DNA of 5,618 nt from Pseudomonadota bacterium (GTDB taxonomy: Bacteria > Pseudomonadota > Alphaproteobacteria > Rhizobiales > Beijerinckiaceae), in contig JAGWRL010000039.1 in NCBI GenBank assembly GCA_028876585.1, forward strand, positions 1-5,618. The letters run 5' to 3'. Below the pieces are notes generated by a model that worked only from the letters and a program-made list of their open reading frames with translations, was not told the DNA's origin and searched no databases. Made by a program: the position numbers and the translations under genes. Below are positions 1-5,441 of the stretch, piece after piece. Position 1 is the first letter of the stretch. Each line of letters opens with the position of its first letter.

Positions 1-805
1 CGATCAGCCGCGCGTCGAGCCACGCGACGTCGGCGGCCAATCGCGCGCGCGTTCGCGTGAGCCACGCCGCGTCGGCGAGCGCTTGCCGGCCAAGCGTCAG
101 CGCCGGGCCCGAGACGGCCCAGGCCCCGAGCGCCTCGCGCAAAGCTTGCGCCAGCGGCGCCTGCGCGATGGCGAAGCCGAGCCGCAGCCCCGCCAGTCCA
201 TAGGCCTTGCCGAACGAGCGCAGCACTACGGTCGCGGCGGGGACATCGCGCGCGAAGGTTTCGGGGTCGAATTCGGCGAACGCCTCGTCGACCACCAACA
301 GGCCGCCGCTTTGCGCCGCCCGCGCGGCGAAGGCGCGCAGTTGCGCCGGCGGCCAGCGCCGCCCGTCCGGATTGTTGGGATTGACGACGACGATATGGGC
401 GGCCTCCGTATCGCCGCGCACCTGCGCCCCCGCCGCCCGCCACGCGCTTTCATGGCCGCTGTAAGTCGGGCCGGGAATGGCGACCACAGCGGTGGGAAAC
501 AGGCGCGGCAGCCATTGGATCAGCGCCTGCGTGCCCGGCGCGACGACGACGTCGCCCCGCCTGGCGCCATAGCGCGCGGCGGCGAGGGTTTGCAGCGCGG
601 CGACGTCGGCGGGGCTGGGCAGGCGGGTCCAATCCTCGCCCGCGAAGGTGGGCAGCGGGTAGGGAACCGGATTGACGCCGGTCGAAAGGTCGATCCACGG
701 CGCCGGCGCGTCGGGAAAGGCGACGCGCGCGGAGTTGATATCGCCGCCGTGCTGGAATAGGCGCTCGAACGCCTCATTCCCTACGGTTCCGCTGTGCTGA
801 TTCAT
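1..805 (-). CDS. cobC: Threonine-phosphate decarboxylase (CobC; Salmonella CobD type), 3' end cut by window
   Basis: PLP-dependent fold-type I enzyme that decarboxylates L-threonine O-3-phosphate to (R)-1-aminopropan-2-yl phosphate, the aminopropanol arm of cobalamin. The reading frame runs from ATG at 805 to the window edge without a stop, giving 268 codons; the family is usually about 330-340 residues, so roughly the last 60-70 are missing. Visible family marks are HGGD at residues 19-22, WIDLSTGVNPVPYP near 35-48, PGTQALI near 90, Tyr115 in PGPTYSG, NPNNPDG at 142-148, Asp173 in VDEAF, the Schiff-base Lys200 in SFGKAYGLAGLRLGF, and Arg208 for the PLP phosphate. The start is favoured because GAGGTGA, a strong Shine-Dalgarno match, sits just upstream (about 808-814) and no other ATG, GTG or TTG occurs before HGGD. 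It is divergent from cbiB, the next enzyme to use its product, and their 5' ends overlap. Family identification is firm; it could only be confused with histidinol-phosphate aminotransferase, which the DLSTGxNP start and the cbiB neighbour argue against. Confidence 0.95.
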   Translation of the reverse strand, partial: MNQHSGTVGNEAFERLFQHGGDINSARVAFPDAPAPWIDLSTGVNPVPYPLPTFAGEDWTRLPSPADVAALQTLAAARYGARRGDVVVAPGTQALIQWLPRLFPTAVVAIPGPTYSGHESAWRAAGAQVRGDTEAAHIVVVNPNNPDGRRWPPAQLRAFAARAAQSGGLLVVDEAFAEFDPETFARDVPAATVVLRSFGKAYGLAGLRLGFAIAQAPLAQALREALGAWAVSGPALTLGRQALADAAWLTRTRARLAADVAWLDARLI

Positions 806-1741
806 CTTCACCTCGCCGTGGCGGCGCTTCTGATCGAGGCGGCGGTCGGCTATCCGCAGCCCCTCTATCGCGAGATCGGCCATCCCGTCACCTGGATCGG
901 CGCGCTGCTCAGCGCGCTGGAGGCGCGGCTCAATCGCGGGCCGGCGCGACGGCTCAAGGGCGCCCTGGCGCTCGCGGCGCTGTTGGCGGCGGCGGCGTTG
1001 CCGGCTTGGGCGTTGCAGGACATGCTGGCGGGGTCGTGGCTCGGCTTCGTCGCGCTGGCCCTCGCCGCCTCGACGCTGCTGGCGCAACGCAGCCTCTACG
1101 CCCACGTGCGCGCGGTGGCGGACGCGCTCGACGCCGACGGGCTGGAGGGCGGGCGGCGCGCGGTGGCGATGATCGTCGGCCGCGATCCGCAGGCGCTCGA
1201 CGTCAGCGGCGTGGCGCGGGCGGCGATCGAGAGCCTGGCGGAGAATTTCTCCGACGGGATCGTCGCGCCGCTGTTCTGGCTTTGCGTCGCCGGTCTGCCC
1301 GGCGCGGCGCTCTACAAAGCGGCCAACACCGCCGATTCGATGATCGGCCATCGCAACGCGCGCTACGAACAGTTCGGCTGGGCGGCGGCGCGGTTCGACG
1401 ATCTCGTCAATCTGCCGGCCTCGCGGCTGGCGGCGCTGTGGCTACTGCTCGCCTCGGGCGGGCGGGCCGGCGCGGCGGGACACGCGCTGCGGCGCGATGC
1501 GGGCGGGCATCGCTCGCCCAACGCCGGCTGGCCGGAAGCGGCGATGGCGGGCGCGCTCGGGCTGAAGCTGGCGGGGCCGCGCGTCTATGGCGGCGCGCGG
1601 GTCGAGGACGCCTATATGGGCGAGGGCCGGCGCGAGGCGTCCGGCGCCGACATCCGCGCCGCGCTGCGGCTTTATCTGCGGGCGTGCGTCATTCAATTCG
1701 CGGTCGTCGCGGCGCTCGCCTTTGCCTTGGCGGCCGGTTAG
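794..1741 (+). CDS. cbiB: Adenosylcobinamide-phosphate synthase (CbiB; alphaproteobacterial CobD)
   Basis: Integral membrane enzyme that joins (R)-1-aminopropan-2-yl phosphate (or aminopropanol) to adenosylcobyric acid, giving adenosylcobinamide (phosphate). The 315 residues are the normal family length. Conserved blocks are HPVTWIG at 30-36, IVGRD at 127-131, ESLAENFSDGIVAPLFW at 146-162, YKAANTADSMIGHRN at 174-188, FDDLVNLPASRL at 201-212 and HRSPNAGWPEAAMAG at 239-253. Hydrophobic stretches near 4-19, 56-74, 80-97, 155-170, 207-221 and 297-314 are probable membrane segments. The start is taken as GTG 794 because it puts 18 residues before the GYP motif, close to known CbiB proteins; GTG 818 would leave only 10. 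No clear Shine-Dalgarno sequence precedes either. The gene overlaps divergent cobC by 12 bp at the 5' end and is followed after 9 bp by the adenylate-forming gene. In the Pseudomonas denitrificans scheme this gene is cobD, which should not be confused with Salmonella cobD (the cobC of this entry). Confidence 0.95.
   Translation: MLIHLHLAVAALLIEAAVGYPQPLYREIGHPVTWIGALLSALEARLNRGPARRLKGALALAALLAAAALPAWALQDMLAGSWLGFVALALAASTLLAQRSLYAHVRAVADALDADGLEGGRRAVAMIVGRDPQALDVSGVARAAIESLAENFSDGIVAPLFWLCVAGLPGAALYKAANTADSMIGHRNARYEQFGWAAARFDDLVNLPASRLAALWLLLASGGRAGAAGHALRRDAGGHRSPNAGWPEAAMAGALGLKLAGPRVYGGARVEDAYMGEGRREASGADIRAALRLYLRACVIQFAVVAALAFALAAG
806..814 (-). promoter_or_regulatory. Ribosome binding site of cobC, inside cbiB
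   Basis: On the minus strand GAGGTGA followed by AG precedes the ATG at 805-803. This matches seven consecutive bases of the consensus anti-16S pairing sequence at normal spacing. It decides the cobC start. It also lies within the first codons of the opposite-strand gene cbiB, so these bases serve two genes. Confidence 0.7.
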
Positions 1742-1743
1742 GA
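1740..1743 (+). promoter_or_regulatory. Ribosome binding site of the acyl-CoA synthetase-like gene, overlapping the cbiB stop
   Basis: AGGA begins within the cbiB stop codon (TAG at 1739-1741) and ends 7 bases before the ATG at 1751. The overlap of stop and ribosome binding site suggests that the downstream gene is translated from the cbiB transcript, possibly with coupling. The motif is short, so this is a moderate call. Confidence 0.5.
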
Positions 1744-1750
1744 TCGCCAA

Positions 1751-3253
1751 ATGTCCGACCTGCCTCCGCCCGATGAATTCCAGCCGCTCGGCGAAATGAT
1801 CGCCGCCACCGCGCGCGCCGCCCCCGACCGGCCCGCGCTCAAGGACGAGGCGCGGGCGCTGACTTATGGCGAACTCGACGCGGCGATGGACCGGGTCGGC
1901 GCGGCGTTGCAGCGCGACGGCGTCGGCGCCGGCGACACCATCGCCGTTTGCGGCGAGGCCAGCGTCGCCTATGTCGCGGCGTTTCTCGGCGCGGTGCGCA
2001 TCGGCGTCGCGGTCGCGCCGCTGCCGCCGTCCTCGACGCCGGCGAGCCTGGCCGCCATGCTCGCCGACAGTCAGGCCAAGGCGCTGTTCGCCGATGCGAC
2101 GACGCGGGCGCTGTTCGACCGGCCTTTCATCGCGCTCGACCGGCTGGCCGATTGGCTGGCGCCCGAGGGCGCGCGGCCGGCTGCGGTCGCCATCGCTCCC
2201 GACGCCGTGTTCAACACCATCTATTCCTCCGGCACGACGGGGACGCCGAAGGGCATCGACCAGTCGCACGCGATGCGTTTCGCCCATACGCAGCGGCGGC
2301 TGATCGCCGGTTATGACGAGGAATCGGTGACGCTGGCCTCGACGCCGCTCTATTCCAACACCACGCTGGTCGCGGTGCTGCCCACCCTCGCCGCCGGCGG
2401 CCGGGTCGTGCTGATGAAGAAATTCGACGCGCGCCGCTTTCTCGAAATCGCGCAGGCCGAGCGCGCCACCCATGCGATGCTGGTGCCGGTGCAATATGCG
2501 CGGCTGCTGGCGCTGCCCGACTTCGACAGGTTCGACCTCACCAGCTTCCGCATGAAGCTCGCCACCAGCGCGCCATTCGCCGCCGCGCTGAAGGCCGAGG
2601 TGTTGGCGCGCTGGCCGGGCGGCCTGACCGAATATTACGGCATGACCGAGGGCGGCGGCACCTGCATCCTGCTGGCGCATGAGCGGCCCGACAAGCTGCA
2701 CACCGTCGGCCAGCCGGCGCTTGGCCACGACATCCGGCTGATCGACGAGGAGGGGCGCGAGGTCGGGCCGGGCGGCACGGGCGAGATCGTTGGGCGCTCG
2801 CCCGCGATGATGAACGCCTATCGCAACGCGCCCGACAAGACGCGCGAGGCGGAATGGCGCGACGCGCAGGGCCGCCGCTTCATCCGCACCGGCGATATCG
2901 GCAGGTTCGACGACGAAGGCTTCCTGACCCTGCTCGACCGCCGCAAGGACATGATCATCTCCGGCGGCTTCAACGTGTTTCCCAGCGATATCGAGGCGGC
3001 GCTGCTGGCGAGCGGGCTGGTGCGCGAGGCGGCCGTCGTCGGCGCGCCCTCGGCGCTGTGGGGCGAGACGCCGGTCGGCTTCGTCGTCTTGAAGCAGCCG
3101 ACCGACCCGGAGGCGCTGCGGACGCACGTCAACGCCAGCCTCGGCAAGACGCAGCGGCTGGCGGCGCTGCGCGTGGTCGAGGCGCTGCCGCGCAGCGCCA
3201 TCGGCAAGGTGTTGAAGCGGGAGCTGCGCGAGGCGGCGGGCGCGATGCCGTAG
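1751..3253 (+). CDS. Class I adenylate-forming enzyme (acyl-CoA synthetase/AMP-ligase family), substrate unknown
   Basis: This 500-residue protein belongs to the ANL superfamily (AMP-binding domain plus C-terminal AMP-binding_C lid). Such enzymes activate a carboxylate with ATP to an acyl-adenylate and usually transfer it to CoA. All core motifs are present: P-loop YSSGTTGTPKG at 158-168, YYGMTE at 295-300, the ribose-binding RTGD at 379-382 (Asp382), hinge DRRKDMIISGG from 396, and the A10 motif SAIGKVLKR with catalytic Lys486. No thiolation domain, signal peptide or membrane segment is visible, so a soluble cytoplasmic enzyme is expected. The length is at the short end of the fatty-acyl-, 4-coumarate- and malonyl-CoA ligase range, and I cannot assign the substrate by eye. 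It follows cbiB by 9 bp on the same strand, with a ribosome binding site overlapping the cbiB stop, so it is probably co-transcribed. No known step of cobalamin assembly needs such an enzyme, so a functional link is unproven. Confidence 0.93.
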   Translation: MSDLPPPDEFQPLGEMIAATARAAPDRPALKDEARALTYGELDAAMDRVGAALQRDGVGAGDTIAVCGEASVAYVAAFLGAVRIGVAVAPLPPSSTPASLAAMLADSQAKALFADATTRALFDRPFIALDRLADWLAPEGARPAAVAIAPDAVFNTIYSSGTTGTPKGIDQSHAMRFAHTQRRLIAGYDEESVTLASTPLYSNTTLVAVLPTLAAGGRVVLMKKFDARRFLEIAQAERATHAMLVPVQYARLLALPDFDRFDLTSFRMKLATSAPFAAALKAEVLARWPGGLTEYYGMTEGGGTCILLAHERPDKLHTVGQPALGHDIRLIDEEGREVGPGGTGEIVGRSPAMMNAYRNAPDKTREAEWRDAQGRRFIRTGDIGRFDDEGFLTLLDRRKDMIISGGFNVFPSDIEAALLASGLVREAAVVGAPSALWGETPVGFVVLKQPTDPEALRTHVNASLGKTQRLAALRVVEALPRSAIGKVLKRELREAAGAMP

Positions 3254-3255
3254 AA

Positions 3256-3274
3256 CTTGCCCGCTGGCGGCAAG
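3256..3274. repeat. Small inverted repeat after the adenylate-forming gene
   Basis: CTTGCC at 3256-3261 and GGCAAG at 3269-3274 form a perfect 6-bp inverted repeat with a 7-base loop, 3 bases after the upstream stop codon. No T-run follows, so it is a poor intrinsic terminator. It covers the candidate -35 element of the vapBC promoter, so it may instead be part of that control region or chance. Confidence 0.35.
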
Positions 3275-3285
3275 GCGCGTATATA
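3257..3285 (+). promoter_or_regulatory. Predicted vapBC promoter
   Basis: A sigma-70-like arrangement: TTGCCC at 3257-3262, a 17-base spacer, then TATATA at 3280-3285. Transcription would start near 3292, about 24 bases before the vapB ATG. The -10 element lies inside the left copy of the GTATATAC palindrome, so a repressor bound there would block polymerase, as expected for autoregulated toxin-antitoxin operons. This is predicted from spacing and base identity only. Confidence 0.5.
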
Positions 3286-3300
3286 CCATATCGTATATAC
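3279..3300. promoter_or_regulatory. Probable VapB/VapBC operator: two GTATATAC palindromes
   Basis: GTATATAC occurs at 3279-3286 and again at 3293-3300, separated by CATATC. Each octamer is its own reverse complement, so the pair is at once a direct and an inverted repeat, with centres 14 bp apart. It is the most AT-rich spot in its surroundings and ends 15 bases before vapB. AbrB-type antitoxins are known to bind such repeats upstream of their own operon as antitoxin-toxin complexes. Assignment to VapB follows from position and symmetry; binding is inferred. Confidence 0.65.
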
Positions 3301-3306
3301 ACTCGC

Positions 3307-3311
3307 AGGGA
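3307..3311 (+). promoter_or_regulatory. Ribosome binding site of vapB
   Basis: AGGGA lies 4 bases before the ATG at 3316 and fixes this as the antitoxin start. An open frame continues far upstream, but only as an out-of-frame shadow of the adenylate-forming gene. Confidence 0.55.
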
Positions 3312-3315
3312 CGTC

Positions 3316-3576
3316 ATGCCTCACCTCGCCCGCGTCTTCAAATCCGGCAACTCGCAAGCGGTGCGTCTGCCCAAGGCGTTCCGCTTCGACGTCGATCAGG
3401 TCGAGGTCACGCAGGAGGGCGACGCGCTGATTTTGCGGCCACATGTGGAAAACCGCGACCCTTGGGCGTCGTTGAAAGAAGCCATGGCGCGAGGCTTTTC
3501 CGATGACTTCATGGCCGGCGGCCGCGAGCAGCCGGAAATGCCGCCCGACCGCGATTTTGGCGACGTCTTTCCTTGA
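3316..3576 (+). CDS. vapB: VapB-family antitoxin (SpoVT/AbrB domain)
   Basis: An 86-residue protein with an N-terminal AbrB/MazE-type swapped-hairpin DNA-binding domain (about residues 1-45: VFKSGNSQAVRLPKAFRF, then DQVEVTQEGDALILRP). A C-terminal acidic and aromatic tail (about 50-86, ending RDFGDVFP) is of the kind that wraps around and blocks the VapC active site. As a dimer it should neutralise the downstream PIN toxin and, together with it, repress the operon through the GTATATAC repeats just upstream. The start ATG at 3316 is supported by the AGGGA ribosome binding site and by the domain starting immediately after it. Its stop TGA overlaps the TTG start of vapC by 4 bases (TTGA), the classic antitoxin-first order. 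The base composition is visibly less GC-extreme than in the cobalamin genes to its left, in keeping with a mobile accessory module, though no transposon or att sequence flanks it. Confidence 0.93.
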   Translation: MPHLARVFKSGNSQAVRLPKAFRFDVDQVEVTQEGDALILRPHVENRDPWASLKEAMARGFSDDFMAGGREQPEMPPDRDFGDVFP

Positions 3577-3977
3577 TCACGCATGTGCTAGACACGAACG
3601 CCGTCATCGGACTCGTGGCCCGCAAATCCGCGCCGCTCGTCCAGTGCTTCCTGCAAACGCCCCACGGCGCGGTGGCGATTCCCACCATCGTCGCGCACGA
3701 ACTCTATTACGGCGTGTTCCGCAGCCAACGCATCGCGTACAATCTCGAAACACTTCGCCTCGCGATGGCGAACATTCCCGTTCTCGATTTCGACGCCGGC
3801 GACGCCTTCGCCGCCGGTGAGATACGCGCCGCCCTCGCCGCACAGGGGACGCCCATCGGCCCCTACGACGCGCTCATCGCCGGCCAAGCCAAAGCGCGCG
3901 GCCTGACCGTGGTCACCAATAATGTTCGGGAATTCGGCCGCGTCCCCGGCCTCAAGGTCGAGGACTGGACGGCTTAG
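3573..3977 (+). CDS. vapC: VapC-family PIN-domain ribonuclease toxin
   Basis: A 134-residue single PIN domain, the usual length for VapC/FitB toxins, which are metal-dependent endoribonucleases often cutting tRNA or rRNA. The acidic active-site residues are in place: Asp7 in VLDTN, Glu43 in AHELYYG, and Asp99 in PYDALIAGQA. The conserved end TNNVREFGRVPGLKVEDW follows at 115-132, so the toxin looks intact and active. The start is TTG at 3573, overlapping the vapB stop as TTGA. The next start in frame, GTG 3585, would remove most of the first beta strand that carries Asp7. No good Shine-Dalgarno sequence precedes the TTG, so translation probably depends on ribosomes finishing vapB, which keeps toxin below antitoxin. 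Its stop lies 5 bp from the stop of convergent grxD. RNA target and phenotype cannot be read from sequence. Confidence 0.93.
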   Translation: MITHVLDTNAVIGLVARKSAPLVQCFLQTPHGAVAIPTIVAHELYYGVFRSQRIAYNLETLRLAMANIPVLDFDAGDAFAAGEIRAALAAQGTPIGPYDALIAGQAKARGLTVVTNNVREFGRVPGLKVEDWTA

Positions 3978-3982
3978 GCGCG

Positions 3983-4324
3983 TTACGCCTTCGCCGGCGC
4001 CTTCACCGCGACGCCCGCGTCGGTCAGCATCGCCGCCAGTTCGCCCGACTGGAACATTTCGGTGGCGATATCGGCGCCGCCGACGAACTCGCCCTTGATG
4101 TAGAGCTGCGGGATGGTCGGCCAGTTGGCGAATTGCTTGACGCCCTCGCGCAGGTCGGCGTCTTCGAGCACGTTGATCCCGACGATCGGCGCGCCGAGAT
4201 AATCGAGGATTTGCACCACGCGGCCGGAGAAGCCGCATTGCGGGAACTGCGGCGTGCCCTTCATGAACAGCACGACCGGATTGTCGGCGATCAGCTTCTC
4301 GATGCGTTGGCGGGTGTCGGACAT
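3983..4324 (-). CDS. grxD: Grx4-family monothiol glutaredoxin (CGFS type)
   Basis: A 113-residue cytoplasmic protein of the Grx4/GrxD family, which binds a glutathione-ligated [2Fe-2S] cluster as a dimer and passes clusters on, often together with BolA, in iron-sulfur assembly and iron sensing. The CGFS active site is at residues 30-33 (Cys30), preceded by the conserved FMKGTP (20-25, Lys22). The glutathione-binding WPTIPQLY is at 68-75 and GGADI at 82-86. The full length matches single-domain family members. The ATG at 4324 is preceded by TGAGG at 4332-4336 with 7-base spacing. It lies 71 bp downstream of moaA on the same strand and converges with vapC. bolA, a frequent neighbour in alphaproteobacteria, is not present in this window. 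MoaA needs two 4Fe-4S clusters, so the adjacency is biochemically sensible, but a direct link is inference. The C-terminal tail, rich in Ala and Lys, is ordinary. Confidence 0.97.
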   Translation of the reverse strand: MSDTRQRIEKLIADNPVVLFMKGTPQFPQCGFSGRVVQILDYLGAPIVGINVLEDADLREGVKQFANWPTIPQLYIKGEFVGGADIATEMFQSGELAAMLTDAGVAVKAPAKA

Positions 4325-4331
4325 GGGTTTG

Positions 4332-4336
4332 CCTCA
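4332..4336 (-). promoter_or_regulatory. Ribosome binding site of grxD
   Basis: TGAGG on the minus strand, 7 bases before the ATG at 4324, supports the chosen start. Confidence 0.6.
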
Positions 4337-4340
4337 CAAA

Positions 4341-4359
4341 GCGGGGGTCAAGGCCCCGC
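4341..4359. repeat. GC-rich hairpin between moaA and grxD
   Basis: GCGGGG at 4341-4346 and CCCCGC at 4354-4359 form a perfect 6-bp stem with a 7-base loop. Read on the minus strand it is followed only by TTTG and then the grxD ribosome binding site, so termination of moaA transcription here would be weak. On the plus strand a CTTTTT run follows after a few bases, but no plus-strand gene ends nearby. It may be a leader hairpin of grxD or a partial attenuator between the two genes. Confidence 0.4.
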
Positions 4360-4379
4360 AACCTTTTTCCATATAGGGC

Positions 4380-4404
4380 GCCGCCGCGCGGGCGGCTAGC
4401 CGCC
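4380..4404. repeat. Three alternating GC arms around the moaA stop codon
   Basis: GCCGCC at 4380-4385, GGCGGC at 4391-4396 and GCCGCC at 4399-4404 follow one another. The middle arm can pair with either flank: with the left one as a 6-bp stem and 5-base loop, or with the right one as the perfect 14-bp palindrome 4391-4404 centred on the moaA stop codon. No T-run follows on the minus strand. It may protect or mark the moaA mRNA 3' end, but GC-rich sequence yields such repeats easily and the right arm is fixed by the Gly-Gly codons. Confidence 0.35.
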
Positions 4405-5406
4405 GGTGACGCTCATGTGGCGCCGGGTCGAGGCGTGGCTCTGGCCGCGCTCGATCAGGAAGTCGTGGCCCTTCGGCTTGCGCGTGATGGCGGCGCGGAT
4501 CGCCTGCTCCAGCAACTCGTCGCTCTCGGAGCGGCGCAGCGGCGTGCGCAGGTCGGCGGCGTCGTCCTGGCCTAGGCACATGTACATCGTGCCGGTGCAG
4601 GTGACGCGCACGCGGTTGCAGCTTTCGCAGAAATTATGGGTCAGCGGCGTGATGAAGCCGAGCCGGCCGCCGGTCTCGGCGACATCGAAATAGCGCGCCG
4701 GGCCGCCGCTGGCGTAGAGCGAGGGCTTTAGCGTGTAGCGCTGCTCAAGCGAGGCGCGCAGTTCCGTCAGCGGCAGATATTGGTCGAAGCGCGCGTTCTC
4801 GATCTCGCCGAGCGGCATCACCTCGATGAAGGTGAGGTCGAAGCCGCGCCCATGCGCCCAGGCGAGCAAGTCGCCGGCCTCCGCGTCGTTGACGCCCTTC
4901 AGCGCCACCGCGTTGATCTTGACCTTGAGCCCCGCCGCGTCGGCCGCGTCCAGCCCCTTCATCACCTGCGCCATATCGCCCCAGCGGGTCAGCGCGCGGA
5001 ATTTCTGGCCGTCGAGCGTGTCGAGCGAGACATTGATCCGCTTGACGCCGCAATCGCGCAATTCGGCGGCGTATTTGGCGAGCTGCGAGCCGTTGGTGGT
5101 GACGGTGAGTTCGTCGAGCGCGCCGGCGCCGATATGGCGCGACAGCGAGCGGAACAGCGCCATGATGCCGCGCCGCACCAGCGGCTCGCCGCCGGTGACG
5201 CGGATTTTGCGCGTGCCGAGCCGCACGAAGGCCGAGCACAGCCGGTCAAGCTCCTCCAGCGACAGCAGGTCCTGCTTGGGCAGGAACGTCATGTCCTCGG
5301 ACATGCAATAGACGCAGCGGAAATCGCAGCGGTCCGTCACCGACACCCTGATATAGGTGATGGCGCGGCCGAACGGATCGACAAGAGGCGCGGCGGGCGT
5401 GATCAT
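4396..5406 (-). CDS. moaA: GTP 3',8-cyclase MoaA (molybdenum cofactor biosynthesis, radical SAM)
   Basis: Catalyses the first step of molybdenum cofactor synthesis: radical rearrangement of GTP to 3',8-cyclo-7,8-dihydro-GTP, which MoaC converts to cyclic pyranopterin monophosphate. The 336 residues are full length. The N-terminal radical SAM cluster motif CxxxCxxC is Cys27, Cys31 and Cys34. GGEP at 72-75 belongs to SAM binding, with TTNGSQL at 103-109 and NVSLDTLD at 125-132 following in the barrel. The second, substrate-binding 4Fe-4S site is Cys260, Cys263 and Cys277 (CxxC then 13 residues then C). The protein ends in RRHMSVTGG; the terminal Gly-Gly is the tail needed for catalysis. The ATG at 5406 fits the family N-terminus ([21 protein letters not shown]), although no Shine-Dalgarno sequence is visible before it. 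It lies upstream of grxD on the same strand and just downstream of a terminator that closes the transpeptidase gene. No other moa genes are in the window. Confidence 0.98.
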   Translation of the reverse strand: MITPAAPLVDPFGRAITYIRVSVTDRCDFRCVYCMSEDMTFLPKQDLLSLEELDRLCSAFVRLGTRKIRVTGGEPLVRRGIMALFRSLSRHIGAGALDELTVTTNGSQLAKYAAELRDCGVKRINVSLDTLDGQKFRALTRWGDMAQVMKGLDAADAAGLKVKINAVALKGVNDAEAGDLLAWAHGRGFDLTFIEVMPLGEIENARFDQYLPLTELRASLEQRYTLKPSLYASGGPARYFDVAETGGRLGFITPLTHNFCESCNRVRVTCTGTMYMCLGQDDAADLRTPLRRSESDELLEQAIRAAITRKPKGHDFLIERGQSHASTRRHMSVTGG

Positions 5407-5412
5407 TGGCTA

Positions 5413-5441
5413 AATCTAGGCGCGGCGCATGCAAAAAGAAA
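5413..5441 (-). promoter_or_regulatory. Speculative moaA promoter overlapping the upstream terminator
   Basis: On the minus strand TTTCTT (5441-5436), a 17-base gap and TAGATT (5418-5413) form a weak sigma-70-like pair. If used, transcription would begin near 5406, at the A of the moaA ATG, giving a leaderless mRNA, which fits the absence of a Shine-Dalgarno sequence. Both boxes are far from consensus; a promoter further upstream, inside the transpeptidase gene, with read-through is an alternative. Confidence 0.25.

Noticed and set aside
83..760. A 225-codon open frame on the plus strand opposite cobC
   Set aside because: Arg/Gly/Ala-rich composition with no motif, lying entirely over the minus-strand frame that carries clear cobC motifs.
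780..820. Cobalamin riboswitch or divergent promoter between cobC and cbiB
   Set aside because: There is no intergenic space, and no B12-box-like sequence was recognised here.
1442..3289. A 615-codon open frame on the minus strand opposite cbiB and the adenylate-forming gene
   Set aside because: It is antisense to two genes with complete family motifs, is rich in Arg, Gly, His and Gln low-complexity stretches and shows no domain. It is the usual stop-free shadow in GC-rich DNA.
2854..3576. A longer, 240-codon version of the vapB frame
   Set aside because: The part before 3316 is an out-of-frame shadow of the adenylate-forming gene. The AbrB domain begins at ATG 3316, which has a ribosome binding site and a promoter directly upstream.
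3976..3990. AGGCG/CGCCT inverted repeat as a bidirectional terminator of vapC and grxD
   Set aside because: The stem is only 5 bp and there is no T-run on either strand; it is too weak to annotate as a terminator.
3588..4361. A 257-codon minus-strand frame across vapC and grxD
   Set aside because: It is out of frame with grxD (CGFS protein) and antisense to vapC, both of which have complete family motifs.
4370..4398. Separate grxD promoter with TATATG as -10 box
   Set aside because: The -10-like box is present, but the bases 17 positions upstream (TAGCCG) do not resemble a -35 element, so it is not supported beyond the AT-rich patch.
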